From NCBI RefSeq assembly GCF_031432315.1, contig NZ_JAVKGO010000004.1, forward strand, positions 62,001 through 126,000: a DNA stretch of 64,000 bases, given 5' to 3'. Origin of the DNA: Serpentinicella sp031432315. Its GTDB lineage: Bacteria > Bacillota > Clostridia > Peptostreptococcales > Natronincolaceae. Shown here in pieces: positions 7,861 through 17,988 of the stretch. Numbering within the stretch: the first letter of the stretch is position 1; each line of letters begins with the position of its first letter. Both the position numbers and the translations under genes were made by a program. The notes under the pieces were generated by a model that saw only the letters and a program-made list of their open reading frames with translations, did not search any database and had not been told where the DNA came from.

Positions 7861-10800
7861 TAATTGTTTTTAATTTTTTTCCTGTTTATTACTAAATATG
7901 CCCCTGGAATTAGGACACCCAGTATATACCACTTCATTCCCTTATCTCCAGTCTTAGGGTTTTCAGTTGTTGTTTCACTAGATTCTTCCTCTTCAACTGA
8001 AATAATTGTAAATGTACTGAATTTATTAATTGTAAACTTAATCCCTAATAAATCCTCTTTGTACTCAACTATTTCTCCTTTTACTAGTACTTTTTCTCCG
8101 TCACTGTGTTCTATAAATACCCTCAGACTTTCTAAAAACTGTTTTCTTTCCTGTGGATCATTAGGTAAATTTTCTGTTGGTATAGGTAATATTATGTCAG
8201 TAGATTTACTTTCCATATTCGTTTCAATCACTGCTGGCTTACCTATAATATCAAATTCTTTTTCCTTTATTTCATCTTGAATAACTTTTTCACTTTTCGC
8301 TCTTTCTTTTATTTCTTGTTGCTGAGGAGCTTCTCTTACTGGTACTATTCTAAAGAATAATTCTTCACCTAGATTAAGACTACTTGTCGTCTCTTTAGGT
8401 AAAATAATTCTTGCGACATCTGTAAATACCTCAAAATTCATTGCACTTTCTTTAAGAATCTTCAGTGTATTCGTTGGAATTTTAATTAGTGTTTCTGTTA
8501 CTTTATCTTCTTCATCTGCAATATTAATTTGATGCGTATCTTTACCCTCTTGTTTTAATTGGTCTATAGTGGCTCTAGCTGCTTCTTCTGTGTACTCTAC
8601 TGAATCGACTATGGTTCCATCTGATTTTTCTGTTCTTTTTATTATGGGTTTTAATATAGGTTCTTTTTGATATTGAGCTGTAACAGTTAGATTATTTTTC
8701 ACACTATTAAAATCTATATCCCAACCGCTAAAGGTGTATCCTTCACGAATTAAATCAGTCGGTGCAGTAGCAGTACTACCACGTAAAACGATTTCTGATT
8801 TAACTTCTGTTCCATCAAAGTCTTTAAAGGTTACTGTGTACTCTTTAATCTGCCATTTTGCATATAACGTAATATCTTCTGATGGTACTTGATCACTTTC
8901 AAAATTCCATGGTGTTGTAAACCCTGAGTCTTTATACCAACCATCAAAGTTATATCCTTCTTTTACAGGATTATTAGGCTGGTTTATTGTTGTATTAAAG
9001 TCTGCTATTATAGCATCTACCGTACTTCCTCCATTACTATCGAAGGTTATTGTATACTGGTTTATTTCATATTGCGCTGTTATGGTTACGTCCTGGGTTA
9101 TATTGTTAAGTTTCTTATCCCAACCGGTAAATGTATACCCCTCTCGCGTTGGATTAGATGGAGATTTGGCGTTACTACCGTGGGTTACCACATCCGTCTT
9201 TAATGCTGTTCCATCAAAGTCTTTAAAGGTTACTGTGTACTCTTTAATCTGCCATTTTGCATATAACGTAATATCTTCTGCTGGTACTTGATCACTTATA
9301 AAGTTCCAAGGTGTCATAAAATCTGAATCTTTATACCAACCACGGAAGTTATACCCTTCTTTTATAGGGTTATTAGGCGCTTTTATTGTTGTATTAAAGT
9401 CTGCTATTATAGCATCTACAGCACTTCCTCCATTACTATCGAAGGTTACGGTATACTGATTTATTTCATATTGTGCTGTTATGGTTAAGTCCTGGGTTAT
9501 ATTGTTAAGTGTCTTATCCCAACCTTTAAATGTGTAACCTTCTCGAATTGGATGTGTTGGAGATATTGCGTCACTGCCGTGAGTTACCACATCGGTTTTT
9601 AACACTGTTCCATCGTAGTCTTTAAATATCACTGTATATCTATTAATCTCATACTCTGCAGTTACAGTTAAATTCCTCGTGATGTAGCTAAAGTTTTCAC
9701 TCCAACCTGTAAATGTATATCCTTCTCGAGTTGGATTAGATGGGGGTCTGGCACTACTCCCATAAGTGACCTCTTCGGTTTTTAATCTCCTCCCATTATA
9801 GTCATTAAACCAAACTGTATACCTATTAATAGCAAAGTTAGCTATTAGATTTATACTTTTAGAAATATTGGTGTCGGTTCGTGTAGCCCACCTTAAACCA
9901 TCACTCCACTCTACAAAATGAAAGCCTAAATTTGGTGAGGCAGTCACTTGGGTTCCGTTTTCACCATGTACAATAATTTGATTTTTTTCACCATTAATTG
10001 TCCCGTAAGGACCTGCTGTATAAGTTAAATTATATAAGTATTTAAAGGATTTATCATTACTAAGAGCATATGATTTAGCTGTCGAATCTTCATAGCCATA
10101 GATAATCAGGTCGTCCCGGTTGTTACTAAAAGCTTCATCTCCTATGGAAGCAGTCTTGTGTAAGATTTTCACATGCCCAAGGTCATTGTTCTTAAAGGAC
10201 AAATTCCCTATATTCGTTACACTATCCGGAATACTTATATTATATAATTGATTATTCTCATAGGCCGAATTCCCTATATGCCACACACTATTAGGTATGT
10301 TTATTGTTTCAAGCTGATTATTCATAAATGCTCCGGTGTAAATATAGCGTGGTCCATTTGCTATAGTGACATTTGTAAGTTGATTGTTTTGAAATGCATA
10401 AGAACCTATTGAGGAAACACTAGCGGGTATATTTACACTAGTAAGTTGATTGTTTTGAAATGCATAAGAACCTATTGAGGATACGCTACCGGGTATATTT
10501 ATACTTGTTATTTGATTATCAGCAAACACGCTGTAGGATAGGCTTCTTAAACTACTAGGCAAGTTGATCTTTGTAAGTTGATTGCCACGAAAAGCTCTTG
10601 AGCCAATGGAACTTAAATTTTTTGATAGGGTTACACTAGTAAGTTGATTATTACTAAAAGCATCCCATCCTATACTAGTTACCGTATCAGGGATCGTTAA
10701 ATTTATTAAACTATTGTTATTAAAAGCATAATGTCCTATACTTGTAACACTATCTGGTATGACAACACTTTCCATTTCATTGTATCTAAACATTCCACTA

Positions 10801-12974
10801 CCTATGTTAGTAATCCCATCAGGTAATTCTAAATGTGTAAATTTATTATTTGTAAATAAATAAGAAGATTCTCCTAATAATCTGTGGGGAATTGTTATAT
10901 TCTCAAAACTACTAAGTTGATTATTTGCAAAAGCATAACTTCCTATACTTGTAACACTATCTGGCATTATTAGACTTGTAAGTTTGTTGTTTCCAAAAGC
11001 ATAATGTCCTATACTTGTAACACTGTCTGGTATGACAACACTTTCCATTTCATTGTATCTAAACATTCCATTACCTATGTTAGTAATCCCATCAGGTAAT
11101 TCTAAATGTGTAAATTTATTATTTGTAAATAAATAAGAAGATTCTCCTAATAATCTGTGGGGAATTGTTATATCCTCAAAACTACTAAGTTGATTATTTG
11201 AAAAAGCATAACTTCCTATACTTGTAACACTATCTGGTATGACAACACTTTCCATTTTATTGTATCTAAACATTCCAGTACCTATGTTAGTAATCCCATC
11301 AGGTAATTCTAAATGCGTGAATTTATTACTTGTAAATAAATAAGAAGACTCACCCAATAATCTGTCCGGAATTGTTATATTCTCAAAACTACTAAGTAGA
11401 TTATTTGTGAAGGCACTACTTCCTATGCTGGTAACACTATCTGGTATTGTTATGGTAGTGAGTTGATTGGCACGGAATGCCCAAGTACCAATGCTAGTCA
11501 CAGTATCTGGAATTTCTACACTCGTAAGACTTTTACTACGAAATGCATGACTTCCTATATCTGTTACCTCTACTCCACCAATAGTACTAGGAATAATAAC
11601 ATCCTTTGGCCCTGAATGACTATAATTAGTGATGGTGCCTGTAGCTGCATCAAAGGTAAAATAATGCTCCGGTGTATATAATAATTCTCTTGTTACTTCT
11701 ATTGTATATGTTTTTATGCTGTCATCCTGGGCTGCTACATCTACATTTATTGTATTTTTACCGATATCTAAATTAATATCACTTGACGCATTTCCGTTCT
11801 TTACCACTTCACCGTTCACGGCTACTGTTGCGGTTGTATCTTCAACTGTGGGTGTCACGGTTATACTACTGATCTCATTTTCTACATTGGCTGTATAGCT
11901 CGTTGTTCCACTTTCAAAGTTCGGTGATAATGTACCCTCACTTAAGGCTATGTTGCTTAAATCTGCATTGCTCGATACTGCCCTTGTTACCGTTACTGTA
12001 TATATTTTCACATTTCCATCTTCAGCAGTTACGACTACATTAGCCTCATTTTCTCCAATAATTAATGGTATATCTGCTCCACTTCCATTTATCACTGGTG
12101 TGCCATTTACCGTTACTGTTGTTGACGAATCCACCAATGTTGGAGTCAATGTTATGCTGCTTACTTCATTTCCGACATTAGCTATGTACTCCGTCGTCTC
12201 ACTTTCAAAGCTCGGTGATAATGTACCCTCACTTAAGGCTATGTTGCTTAAATCTGCATTGCTCGATGCTGCCCTTGTTACCGTTACTGTATATATTTTC
12301 ACACTTGCATCTTCAGCAGTTACGACTACATTAGCCTCATTTTCTCCAATAATTAATGGTATATCTGCTCCGCTTCCATTTATCACTGGTGTGCCATTTA
12401 CCGTTACTGTTGTTGACGAATGCACCACTGTTGGAGTCAATGTTATGCTACTTACTTCATTTCCGACATTAGCTATGTACTCCGTCGTCCCACTTTCAAA
12501 GCTCGGTGATAATGTGCCCTCGCTTAAGGCTATCTTACTTAAATCTGCATTGCTCGATCCTGCCTTTGTTACCTCTACTGTATAAGTTTTTGTACTTCCA
12601 TCTTCAGCGGTTACGACTACATGTATTATGTTGATTCCAACAGTTAGTGGTATAGCTGCTGTTGCATCGCCGCTTATTACCTCATCGCCGTTTACTTCAA
12701 TACTTGCCATCTCTTCTGCTACTGTTGGGGTCACCGTTATGCTATTTATTTCATTTGCTACATTTGCGGTGTAACTTGTTGTGGTGCTATCGAAAATTGG
12801 TGATAGCGTCCCTTCACTCAGGGTTATGTTATCTAAATCAGCATTGCTAGACGTTTGTTCTATGGTATAATCCCCTGATCCCAATTCCGTCTGTGCTACA
12901 ACGATATTTGTTGACATAGATAATAGCAAACAAAATATTAAAAATAATGAAGTCACTTTACTTTTTATTTTCAT
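7860..12974 (-). CDS. Giant cell-wall surface protein (cadherin-like, BspA LRR, InlB-type repeats)
   Basis: This 1704-residue exported protein starts with a signal peptide (1-27). Four cadherin-like beta-sandwich repeats of about 93 residues follow (about 43-425; SNADLSNIALSEGTLSP opens each). Next come about 20 BspA/LRR_5 repeats (about 435-970; SIGSYAFxNNQLTSV type), then four or five InlB B-repeat/Flg_new units (about 1010-1470; REGYTFxGW). A charged stalk precedes the C-terminal NPKTGDKG motif, a hydrophobic helix and a KK tail. That tail resembles a sortase signal with Asn in place of the Leu of LPXTG. No sortase gene is in the window. Near-identical DNA blocks inside the repeats show recent internal duplication. 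A role in adhesion or carbohydrate binding is inference from the domain families. Confidence 0.85.
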   Translation of the reverse strand: MKIKSKVTSLFLIFCLLLSMSTNIVVAQTELGSGDYTIEQTSSNADLDNITLSEGTLSPIFDSTTTSYTANVANEINSITVTPTVAEEMASIEVNGDEVISGDATAAIPLTVGINIIHVVVTAEDGSTKTYTVEVTKAGSSNADLSKIALSEGTLSPSFESGTTEYIANVGNEVSSITLTPTVVHSSTTVTVNGTPVINGSGADIPLIIGENEANVVVTAEDASVKIYTVTVTRAASSNADLSNIALSEGTLSPSFESETTEYIANVGNEVSSITLTPTLVDSSTTVTVNGTPVINGSGADIPLIIGENEANVVVTAEDGNVKIYTVTVTRAVSSNADLSNIALSEGTLSPNFESGTTSYTANVENEISSITVTPTVEDTTATVAVNGEVVKNGNASSDINLDIGKNTINVDVAAQDDSIKTYTIEVTRELLYTPEHYFTFDAATGTITNYSHSGPKDVIIPSTIGGVEVTDIGSHAFRSKSLTSVEIPDTVTSIGTWAFRANQLTTITIPDSVTSIGSSAFTNNLLSSFENITIPDRLLGESSYLFTSNKFTHLELPDGITNIGTGMFRYNKMESVVIPDSVTSIGSYAFSNNQLSSFEDITIPHRLLGESSYLFTNNKFTHLELPDGITNIGNGMFRYNEMESVVIPDSVTSIGHYAFGNNKLTSLIMPDSVTSIGSYAFANNQLSSFENITIPHRLLGESSYLFTNNKFTHLELPDGITNIGSGMFRYNEMESVVIPDSVTSIGHYAFNNNSLINLTIPDTVTSIGWDAFSNNQLTSVTLSKNLSSIGSRAFRGNQLTKINLPSSLRSLSYSVFADNQITSINIPGSVSSIGSYAFQNNQLTSVNIPASVSSIGSYAFQNNQLTNVTIANGPRYIYTGAFMNNQLETINIPNSVWHIGNSAYENNQLYNISIPDSVTNIGNLSFKNNDLGHVKILHKTASIGDEAFSNNRDDLIIYGYEDSTAKSYALSNDKSFKYLYNLTYTAGPYGTINGEKNQIIVHGENGTQVTASPNLGFHFVEWSDGLRWATRTDTNISKSINLIANFAINRYTVWFNDYNGRRLKTEEVTYGSSARPPSNPTREGYTFTGWSENFSYITRNLTVTAEYEINRYTVIFKDYDGTVLKTDVVTHGSDAISPTHPIREGYTFKGWDKTLNNITQDLTITAQYEINQYTVTFDSNGGSAVDAIIADFNTTIKAPNNPIKEGYNFRGWYKDSDFMTPWNFISDQVPAEDITLYAKWQIKEYTVTFKDFDGTALKTDVVTHGSNAKSPSNPTREGYTFTGWDKKLNNITQDVTITAQYEINQYTITFDSNGGSTVDAIIADFNTTINQPNNPVKEGYNFDGWYKDSGFTTPWNFESDQVPSEDITLYAKWQIKEYTVTFKDFDGTEVKSEIVLRGSTATAPTDLIREGYTFSGWDIDFNSVKNNLTVTAQYQKEPILKPIIKRTEKSDGTIVDSVEYTEEAARATIDQLKQEGKDTHQINIADEEDKVTETLIKIPTNTLKILKESAMNFEVFTDVARIILPKETTSSLNLGEELFFRIVPVREAPQQQEIKERAKSEKVIQDEIKEKEFDIIGKPAVIETNMESKSTDIILPIPTENLPNDPQERKQFLESLRVFIEHSDGEKVLVKGEIVEYKEDLLGIKFTINKFSTFTIISVEEEESSETTTENPKTGDKGMKWYILGVLIPGAYLVINRKKIKNN

Positions 12975-13149
12975 CCCTTTTTCCCTCTCTTCTTCTTTAT
13001 TATAAATATTCTAATCCTTATGACTTAAGTACAACACACTGTAACAAAACAACTTTATAGTTCAATAACTAAATTTTACCACAGGATTCCATTAATAATT
13101 GTTAAGGCAAGTTAAAGATATTTTAAATTTTTCTTAAGGTGTAAACTCG

Positions 13150-13190
13150 CGAACATATGTTTGGTAAAATTCCTTACTTCGTGGTAAAAT
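13150..13190 (+). promoter_or_regulatory. LexA-type SOS box over a sigma-A-like promoter
   Basis: CGAACATATGTTTG (13150-13163) matches the Gram-positive LexA consensus CGAAC-N4-GTTYG without a mismatch. It overlaps TTGGTA (13161-13166), which is followed after 18 bases by TAAAAT (13185-13190), a plausible -35/-10 pair. The start codon of the repair operon is 20 bases downstream. The arrangement predicts repression by LexA and induction by DNA damage. Confidence 0.65.
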
Positions 13191-13209
13191 AGTTGTTAGA
13201 GGTGTTGAT

Positions 13210-14502
13210 ATGGATATTACATCAAAATTAAATATATTATCCGCAGCTGCTAAATATGATGTGTCCTGTTCATCCAGTGGAAGTAACCGTAAAAATAACG
13301 CTACTGGTTTAGGAAATGCAGCGTCTAGTGGTATTTGTCATTCTTGGTCTGAGGACGGTCGATGTATTTCATTACTAAAAATACTTTTTTCGAATGAATG
13401 TGTTTACGATTGTACTTATTGCACCAATAAAATAACGAGTGATGTTGAAAGAGCGACCTTCACCCCGGAGGAGGTTGCTAATTTAACGATTAATTTTTAT
13501 AAAAGAAACTATATTGAAGGGCTATTTTTGAGTTCTGCTGTTTTCAAAGATCCGGATTACACTATGGAGCTATTAATTAAAACCGTACGTTTGTTAAGAG
13601 AACAAAATTTTAATGGCTATATTCATTTAAAGGGTATACCCGGGGCTGATCCTAAGTTAATTCATCAGGCGGGACTTTATGTAGATCGTATGAGTGTGAA
13701 TATTGAAGTCCCTTCAGAGACAAGCCTACAGGCCCTAGCCCCACAAAAGAAAAAGGAAAATATTATTAAGCCTATGGCTTTAATAAAGCATGGTATTACA
13801 ATAAACAAAGAAGAAAAGAAAAGTTATAAAAAAGCACCTATGTTTTTGCCTGCAGGGCAAACCACACAGCTGATTGTTGGAGCCAGTCCTGAAGCTGATT
13901 TAAATATACTAAAACTCTCGGAAGGCTTATACAATAAATTTACAATGAAACGGGTTTACTATTCTGCTTATATACCGGTTGTTGAAAATAATCGGTTGCC
14001 TAGTATACAAACAAAGCCCCCTTTTCTAAGGGAACATCGACTTTATCAGGCGGATTGGCTTCTTCGTTTTTACGGTTTTCATGCAGAGGAACTTTTAAGT
14101 GAATCTAACCCCAACTTTGACCTTCATTTAGACCCGAAGTGCTTTTGGGCTTTGGAAAATATTCATCTATTTCCACTAGAAGTTAACAAAGTGGATTATA
14201 AGGAATTAGTTAGGGTCCCGGGTATTGGTATTCGATCTGCTATGAAAATTGTTGCTGCAAGACGAATGACAAAGCTTGATTATATGGATTTAAAAAAGAT
14301 GGGTGTTGTACTAAAGAGAGCGAAATATTTTATAACCTGCAAAGGTAAATATTATGGTGGGATTATTTTTGAACCAAACATTATCAGAAATTTACTTATT
14401 GAAAAACCACAGAACCATACTGAGCAATTATCGATTTTTGATCTTTATCCTGAAACTATAATGAAAAAAGAATTAGGTAGTAAAGTAACGGGGGAATTTT
14501 AA
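13210..14502 (+). CDS. Putative DNA modification/repair radical SAM protein (TIGR03916-like)
   Basis: This 430-residue radical SAM enzyme carries the [4Fe-4S] motif CVYDCTYC near residue 76-83 after a conserved GICHSW segment. A C-terminal helix-hairpin-helix (VPGIGIRSAMKIVAARR, about 337-353) suggests DNA binding. It matches the family described as putative DNA modification/repair radical SAM protein, which is normally paired with a second conserved protein, as here. No reaction has been established to my knowledge. Its stop overlaps the ATG of the next gene (TAATG). The promoter carries an SOS box (13150-13163), which supports a DNA-damage role. Confidence 0.85.
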   Translation: MDITSKLNILSAAAKYDVSCSSSGSNRKNNATGLGNAASSGICHSWSEDGRCISLLKILFSNECVYDCTYCTNKITSDVERATFTPEEVANLTINFYKRNYIEGLFLSSAVFKDPDYTMELLIKTVRLLREQNFNGYIHLKGIPGADPKLIHQAGLYVDRMSVNIEVPSETSLQALAPQKKKENIIKPMALIKHGITINKEEKKSYKKAPMFLPAGQTTQLIVGASPEADLNILKLSEGLYNKFTMKRVYYSAYIPVVENNRLPSIQTKPPFLREHRLYQADWLLRFYGFHAEELLSESNPNFDLHLDPKCFWALENIHLFPLEVNKVDYKELVRVPGIGIRSAMKIVAARRMTKLDYMDLKKMGVVLKRAKYFITCKGKYYGGIIFEPNIIRNLLIEKPQNHTEQLSIFDLYPETIMKKELGSKVTGEF

Positions 14503-15236
14503 TGCTTATTTACATTTATGATGGGAGCTTTGATGGTCTGCTTACTTTAACATACGATAGTTACTATAATAAAGAAGTTCCGGATAAAATTATGCAAGAG
14601 GCGTCTCAAGAGGACTTTTTAGCTAACTATACAGTGATTAAAACCGATGAAAAGAAGGCACAAAAAGTGTACGAAGCAATTAGGGATAAATTTTCTAAAG
14701 ATGCTTTGAATCATATATATTATGCCTTTTTATCTGAGCAGCTTAATCGGGAAAAATTTATTTTAAATTATATAAAATTAGGGTTTAAAACCGGAAAAGA
14801 TATAGATCGAATGCTCTCTAATGATACGGTGCTATTCATTCATAACCTGAGTAAAAAGGTAAGTCGTGAAAGACATCGGATGTTAGGGTTAACTCGTTTT
14901 ATAGAATTAGACAAAGGCATTTTATATGCAAAAATCCAACCTAAATACAATGTTTTAAGTTTATTGGCACCCCATTTTTCTAAAAGGCTATCTGGGGAAC
15001 GGTGGGTTATTCATGATGTAGATCGTGCAGTTGCTGTAATTTACAGTAATAGTGAATGGTACACTAGTGAATTTAAAGTTGAAAAAGATGTTCCCTTAAG
15101 TGACCAGGAAGTATTGTTTCAATCCCTATGGAAAAATTATTTTGATAGTATTTCTATTAAAGAAAAGCAAAATCTAAAACTCCAGCAAAAAAATATGCCG
15201 AAAAGATATTGGGGAAATCTAGTTGAAAAAAATTAA
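14502..15236 (+). CDS. DNA metabolism protein partner of the radical SAM gene (TIGR03915/DUF4130-like)
   Basis: This 244-residue protein starts MLIYIYDGSFDGLLT, the signature of the conserved partner of the preceding radical SAM protein. The family is annotated as a probable DNA metabolism protein and in some species is fused to a uracil-DNA-glycosylase-like domain. Here no such domain is attached. A stretch HDVDRAVAVIYSNSEWY lies toward the C-terminus. The start overlaps the upstream stop by one base, so the two are translated together. A terminator follows at 15235-15258. Confidence 0.85.
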   Translation: MLIYIYDGSFDGLLTLTYDSYYNKEVPDKIMQEASQEDFLANYTVIKTDEKKAQKVYEAIRDKFSKDALNHIYYAFLSEQLNREKFILNYIKLGFKTGKDIDRMLSNDTVLFIHNLSKKVSRERHRMLGLTRFIELDKGILYAKIQPKYNVLSLLAPHFSKRLSGERWVIHDVDRAVAVIYSNSEWYTSEFKVEKDVPLSDQEVLFQSLWKNYFDSISIKEKQNLKLQQKNMPKRYWGNLVEKN

Positions 15237-15258
15237 GCCGAAGCTTTTGCTTCGGCTT
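15235..15258. terminator. Bidirectional terminator
   Basis: AAGCCGAAG and its inverse flank a 6-base loop, with T-rich sequence on both sides. It serves the repair operon from the left and the NlpC/P60 repeat gene, which stops at 15274, from the right. Confidence 0.75.
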
Positions 15259-15273
15259 TTTGATTCCAAATAT

Positions 15274-17619
15274 CTATAGACTCGTTGTAAATCGTCTTGC
15301 TCCTAAGAATCGATCCATCCAATAATCATGGAAGTTTAAGTTTCTTTCTGCTACGCCACTGCTTGTTAGTATGATAAAAGCGCCTTCGCCTACATAAATA
15401 CCGGACATCGTTGGTGTCGTGGCATCAGTTCCAAACAAGACTAAGTCTCCGGATTCTAAAGCTTCTATAGGCACATTTTGACCACTTTCCCATTGCTCAT
15501 AAGCACTTCTAGGAAGCTGCATGTCCAAAGCCTCACTGTATACTCTCTCTACGAATTGGGCGGTAGTATATCCTTGCAGCGTCGTCCCTAAGTATTCTTG
15601 TGCTTTTAATACTGCAGCATTGTTATGATTAACGCTTTCATATCGTCTTGCCCCTACATACCTTGGTGTCCAATAGGGACTGTTATCTAAATCCCTTATA
15701 GCTACGCCTTCAAATCCAGTTACAATAATAAATTGTCTACTACCGATATATACCCCTGGCAATAACACGCCACTGTCTCCTTCAAAGAACAGGGCATCCC
15801 CAATTTCTAAATCTTCTTTTTCTATTTCTTTACCTATGGTCCACTGCTGTGAAGCATATCTTGGCAAATCAATATTTAAACTTTGTTTTATTATATACTG
15901 TAAAAATCCAGAATAATCAAAGCCAGCTTCTGTGTTTCCTCCGGCTAAATAGGATACTCCTAAATTTTTATAGGCTTCCTCCACTACCGGATTATCTAAT
16001 CTTAGACTAAGGGCGTCAAAGCGTTTAACTCCTGTATAATGCTCCATCCAATATTCCCCTAAGTAAGAGATGGTTGTTAACCCTTCGTCTCCGGTTGCAT
16101 GGATCATGTAATTGTTTCCTAGATAAATTCCTGCGTGGGAAATACCCTCTTGCCATGTACCTGAGAAATAGATGACATCTCCCGGTTGTCTATTATTAAA
16201 ATCTACTGTTTCTCCCACTTCCCATTGGTTGTAAGTAATACGGGGCAAATATACATTTAATCCATCTCTAAATGATGTTTGTACTAACCAAGAGCAATCA
16301 AAGCCCTCGGATGTATCACCGGTTAAAAGATAGGGGGTGCCAATATATTTCATGGATTCCCGAACGGCTAAGTGTTCGTGATTCAAAAAGTTTTCAGGAT
16401 TCATGTAATATATGTCTGCATCAGTAAGTCTTTTTGCACCTACATATCTTGGTGCCCAATAAGGACTACTGTGTAAATTCCTTTCTTCTACTCCTATTGT
16501 TGTTTGTACAATGAAAATCCCATTGCCTTTATATATGCCGGGGATTAAACTACTTCCTTGGAAAAACACAATATCTCCTTGTTCAAGGTTTTCTTTTGCA
16601 ATAGGCTCCCCAACCTCGTACATTCTGTCTGCAAAAACGGAAAGTTGTATCCCTAAGGCCTCTTCAAAGACATAACGTACAAAAAGGGTAGTATTAAAGC
16701 CTTCGTCAGGTGTTGTTCCATTTAAATTATAAGGATTCCCTAGTAAACTAAGTGCTTTTTTAACAGCTGGATTATCAATTTCCACTTGATTAAATGTTGT
16801 TTCATCAAACCTTCTGGCTCCTACAAGCCTTGGTTTCCAATAAACGCTACTATCTAGATCAATCTGAGATACCCCATTGCTTGTTACAACAATAAAGTTT
16901 CCATGATCTGTGTAGATACCTGGTAAAAGTGTACTACTTCCTTGAAAAAATAAAACATCTCCAGACTTAACTTCTTGTAATTCTATTGCTTGACCTAATT
17001 CCCACTGTTCTCTTGCTGTTCTTGGAAAGTCTACCTCTTTTATTTCTTCAAAAATATATTGTATAAGGCCTGAGTGATTAAACCCATCTAAATCATTTCC
17101 ACCTTGTTTATAATCTGTCCCGAGGAGACGAATCGCTTTTTTTGCGATTGGGTTTAATTCAGGTAACAGACTTTTATACCGCTTTGCACCTACATATCTA
17201 GGATTCCAATATGGGTCTGTTTCAAAATCCCTTATTGCAACACCAGAAGAAGTTACAACTACAAAATCGCTTCCCTCTATGTATATTCCTGGTATTAAGG
17301 AGCTTCTTCCTTGAAAGAATAATACATCCCCGGTTTTTATATCGTTTTGATGAACTGTTTTGCCCATTTCCCACTGTTCTTCTGAACGACGGGGAAGATA
17401 TACGCCAAAATCCTCATATACATATTGAACCAAGCTGGCTGAATCAAAACCCTGCTTTGGTGATCGGTGCCCAAAATTAAAAGGACTTCCGATTAGCTCT
17501 AAGGCAACTCTGTCTATTCCTTCTAGTGAATATTTCACTGCTCCTTGGGATAAAAAAGATGTAGATATTACCCCTAGTACCACTATACTTAATCCTAAGT
17601 AGATTTTAAAACGCTTCAT
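15274..17619 (-). CDS. Exported protein with six NlpC/P60-fold domains, one catalytic
   Basis: This 781-residue protein has a signal peptide (1-26) and six tandem NlpC/P60-like domains of about 105-125 residues (about 33-148, 156-271, 283-398, 417-534, 543-660, 668-777). NlpC/P60 enzymes cut gamma-D-Glu-diamino acid bonds in peptidoglycan. Only domain 4 keeps C442 (GFDCSW), H495 (ISHAGIY) and H507 (MIHAT). In domains 1, 2, 3, 5 and 6 the Cys position is Ser, His, Thr, Tyr and Thr, and the first His is Ile, Leu, Ile, Leu and Met. The non-catalytic motifs (GDVxFFQG, PYWxPRYVGARR) stay conserved, so the fold is under selection. I place the start at the ATG at 17619 (TAGGAGTGGG site); the frame extends to 17661 without one. 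A wall hydrolase with wall-binding pseudoenzyme repeats is my inference. Confidence 0.85.
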   Translation of the reverse strand: MKRFKIYLGLSIVVLGVISTSFLSQGAVKYSLEGIDRVALELIGSPFNFGHRSPKQGFDSASLVQYVYEDFGVYLPRRSEEQWEMGKTVHQNDIKTGDVLFFQGRSSLIPGIYIEGSDFVVVTSSGVAIRDFETDPYWNPRYVGAKRYKSLLPELNPIAKKAIRLLGTDYKQGGNDLDGFNHSGLIQYIFEEIKEVDFPRTAREQWELGQAIELQEVKSGDVLFFQGSSTLLPGIYTDHGNFIVVTSNGVSQIDLDSSVYWKPRLVGARRFDETTFNQVEIDNPAVKKALSLLGNPYNLNGTTPDEGFNTTLFVRYVFEEALGIQLSVFADRMYEVGEPIAKENLEQGDIVFFQGSSLIPGIYKGNGIFIVQTTIGVEERNLHSSPYWAPRYVGAKRLTDADIYYMNPENFLNHEHLAVRESMKYIGTPYLLTGDTSEGFDCSWLVQTSFRDGLNVYLPRITYNQWEVGETVDFNNRQPGDVIYFSGTWQEGISHAGIYLGNNYMIHATGDEGLTTISYLGEYWMEHYTGVKRFDALSLRLDNPVVEEAYKNLGVSYLAGGNTEAGFDYSGFLQYIIKQSLNIDLPRYASQQWTIGKEIEKEDLEIGDALFFEGDSGVLLPGVYIGSRQFIIVTGFEGVAIRDLDNSPYWTPRYVGARRYESVNHNNAAVLKAQEYLGTTLQGYTTAQFVERVYSEALDMQLPRSAYEQWESGQNVPIEALESGDLVLFGTDATTPTMSGIYVGEGAFIILTSSGVAERNLNFHDYWMDRFLGARRFTTSL

Positions 17620-17988
17620 TTTCCCACTCCTAGTCACTATTAATTTTTGCTGTACATCCAAAGAAAATAATTCCTAATGTTACAAAAATTATACCATATA
17701 AACACTGTGCAATTAGTAAGTTTAAGCGTTTCAAGCTTGTTTAATTATTTCCTTTCTATGTTTATTTTTCCATTTTATTTGCATTCTTTTTATTAACGAT
17801 CATGAAAATGTTTGAGGCAATTTAAAAAAGCGTAAAAATATAATATGGAATAATTACATATTTAGCTTGAAGTTATATTGTTGGGGAAATTGCATAATTA
17901 AATTTAGTAGTATCTTTTTTAATATGTTTTATATTAATTACGGATTTTAAAAGATGCGCCTTTATATTCTTTAGGAGGAAATACTCCC
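17620..17988. other. Divergent intergenic region without genes
   Basis: This AT-rich space separates two divergent genes. It holds one strong copy of the recurrent element (GGGGAAATTGCATAAT, 17883-17898) and a weaker inverted half (GAGGCAATTT, near 17814-17823). I see no open frame with a ribosome site and no terminator. Confidence 0.5.
17883..17898. repeat. Recurrent intergenic element, copy 2
   Basis: GGGGAAATTGCATAAT is the reverse complement form of ATTATGCAATTTCC. It lies about 90 bases upstream of the MMPL transporter start. Confidence 0.5.

Noticed and set aside
11950..12585. A 211-codon open frame on the plus strand inside the surface-protein gene
   Set aside because: It is the antisense of the cadherin-like repeats, has no ribosome site, and repeats with the same period as the real gene.
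13210..14502. Spore photoproduct lyase
   Set aside because: The radical SAM motif is CxxxCxxC with a C-terminal helix-hairpin-helix and the partner gene typical of the repair-linked family, not the SplB layout.
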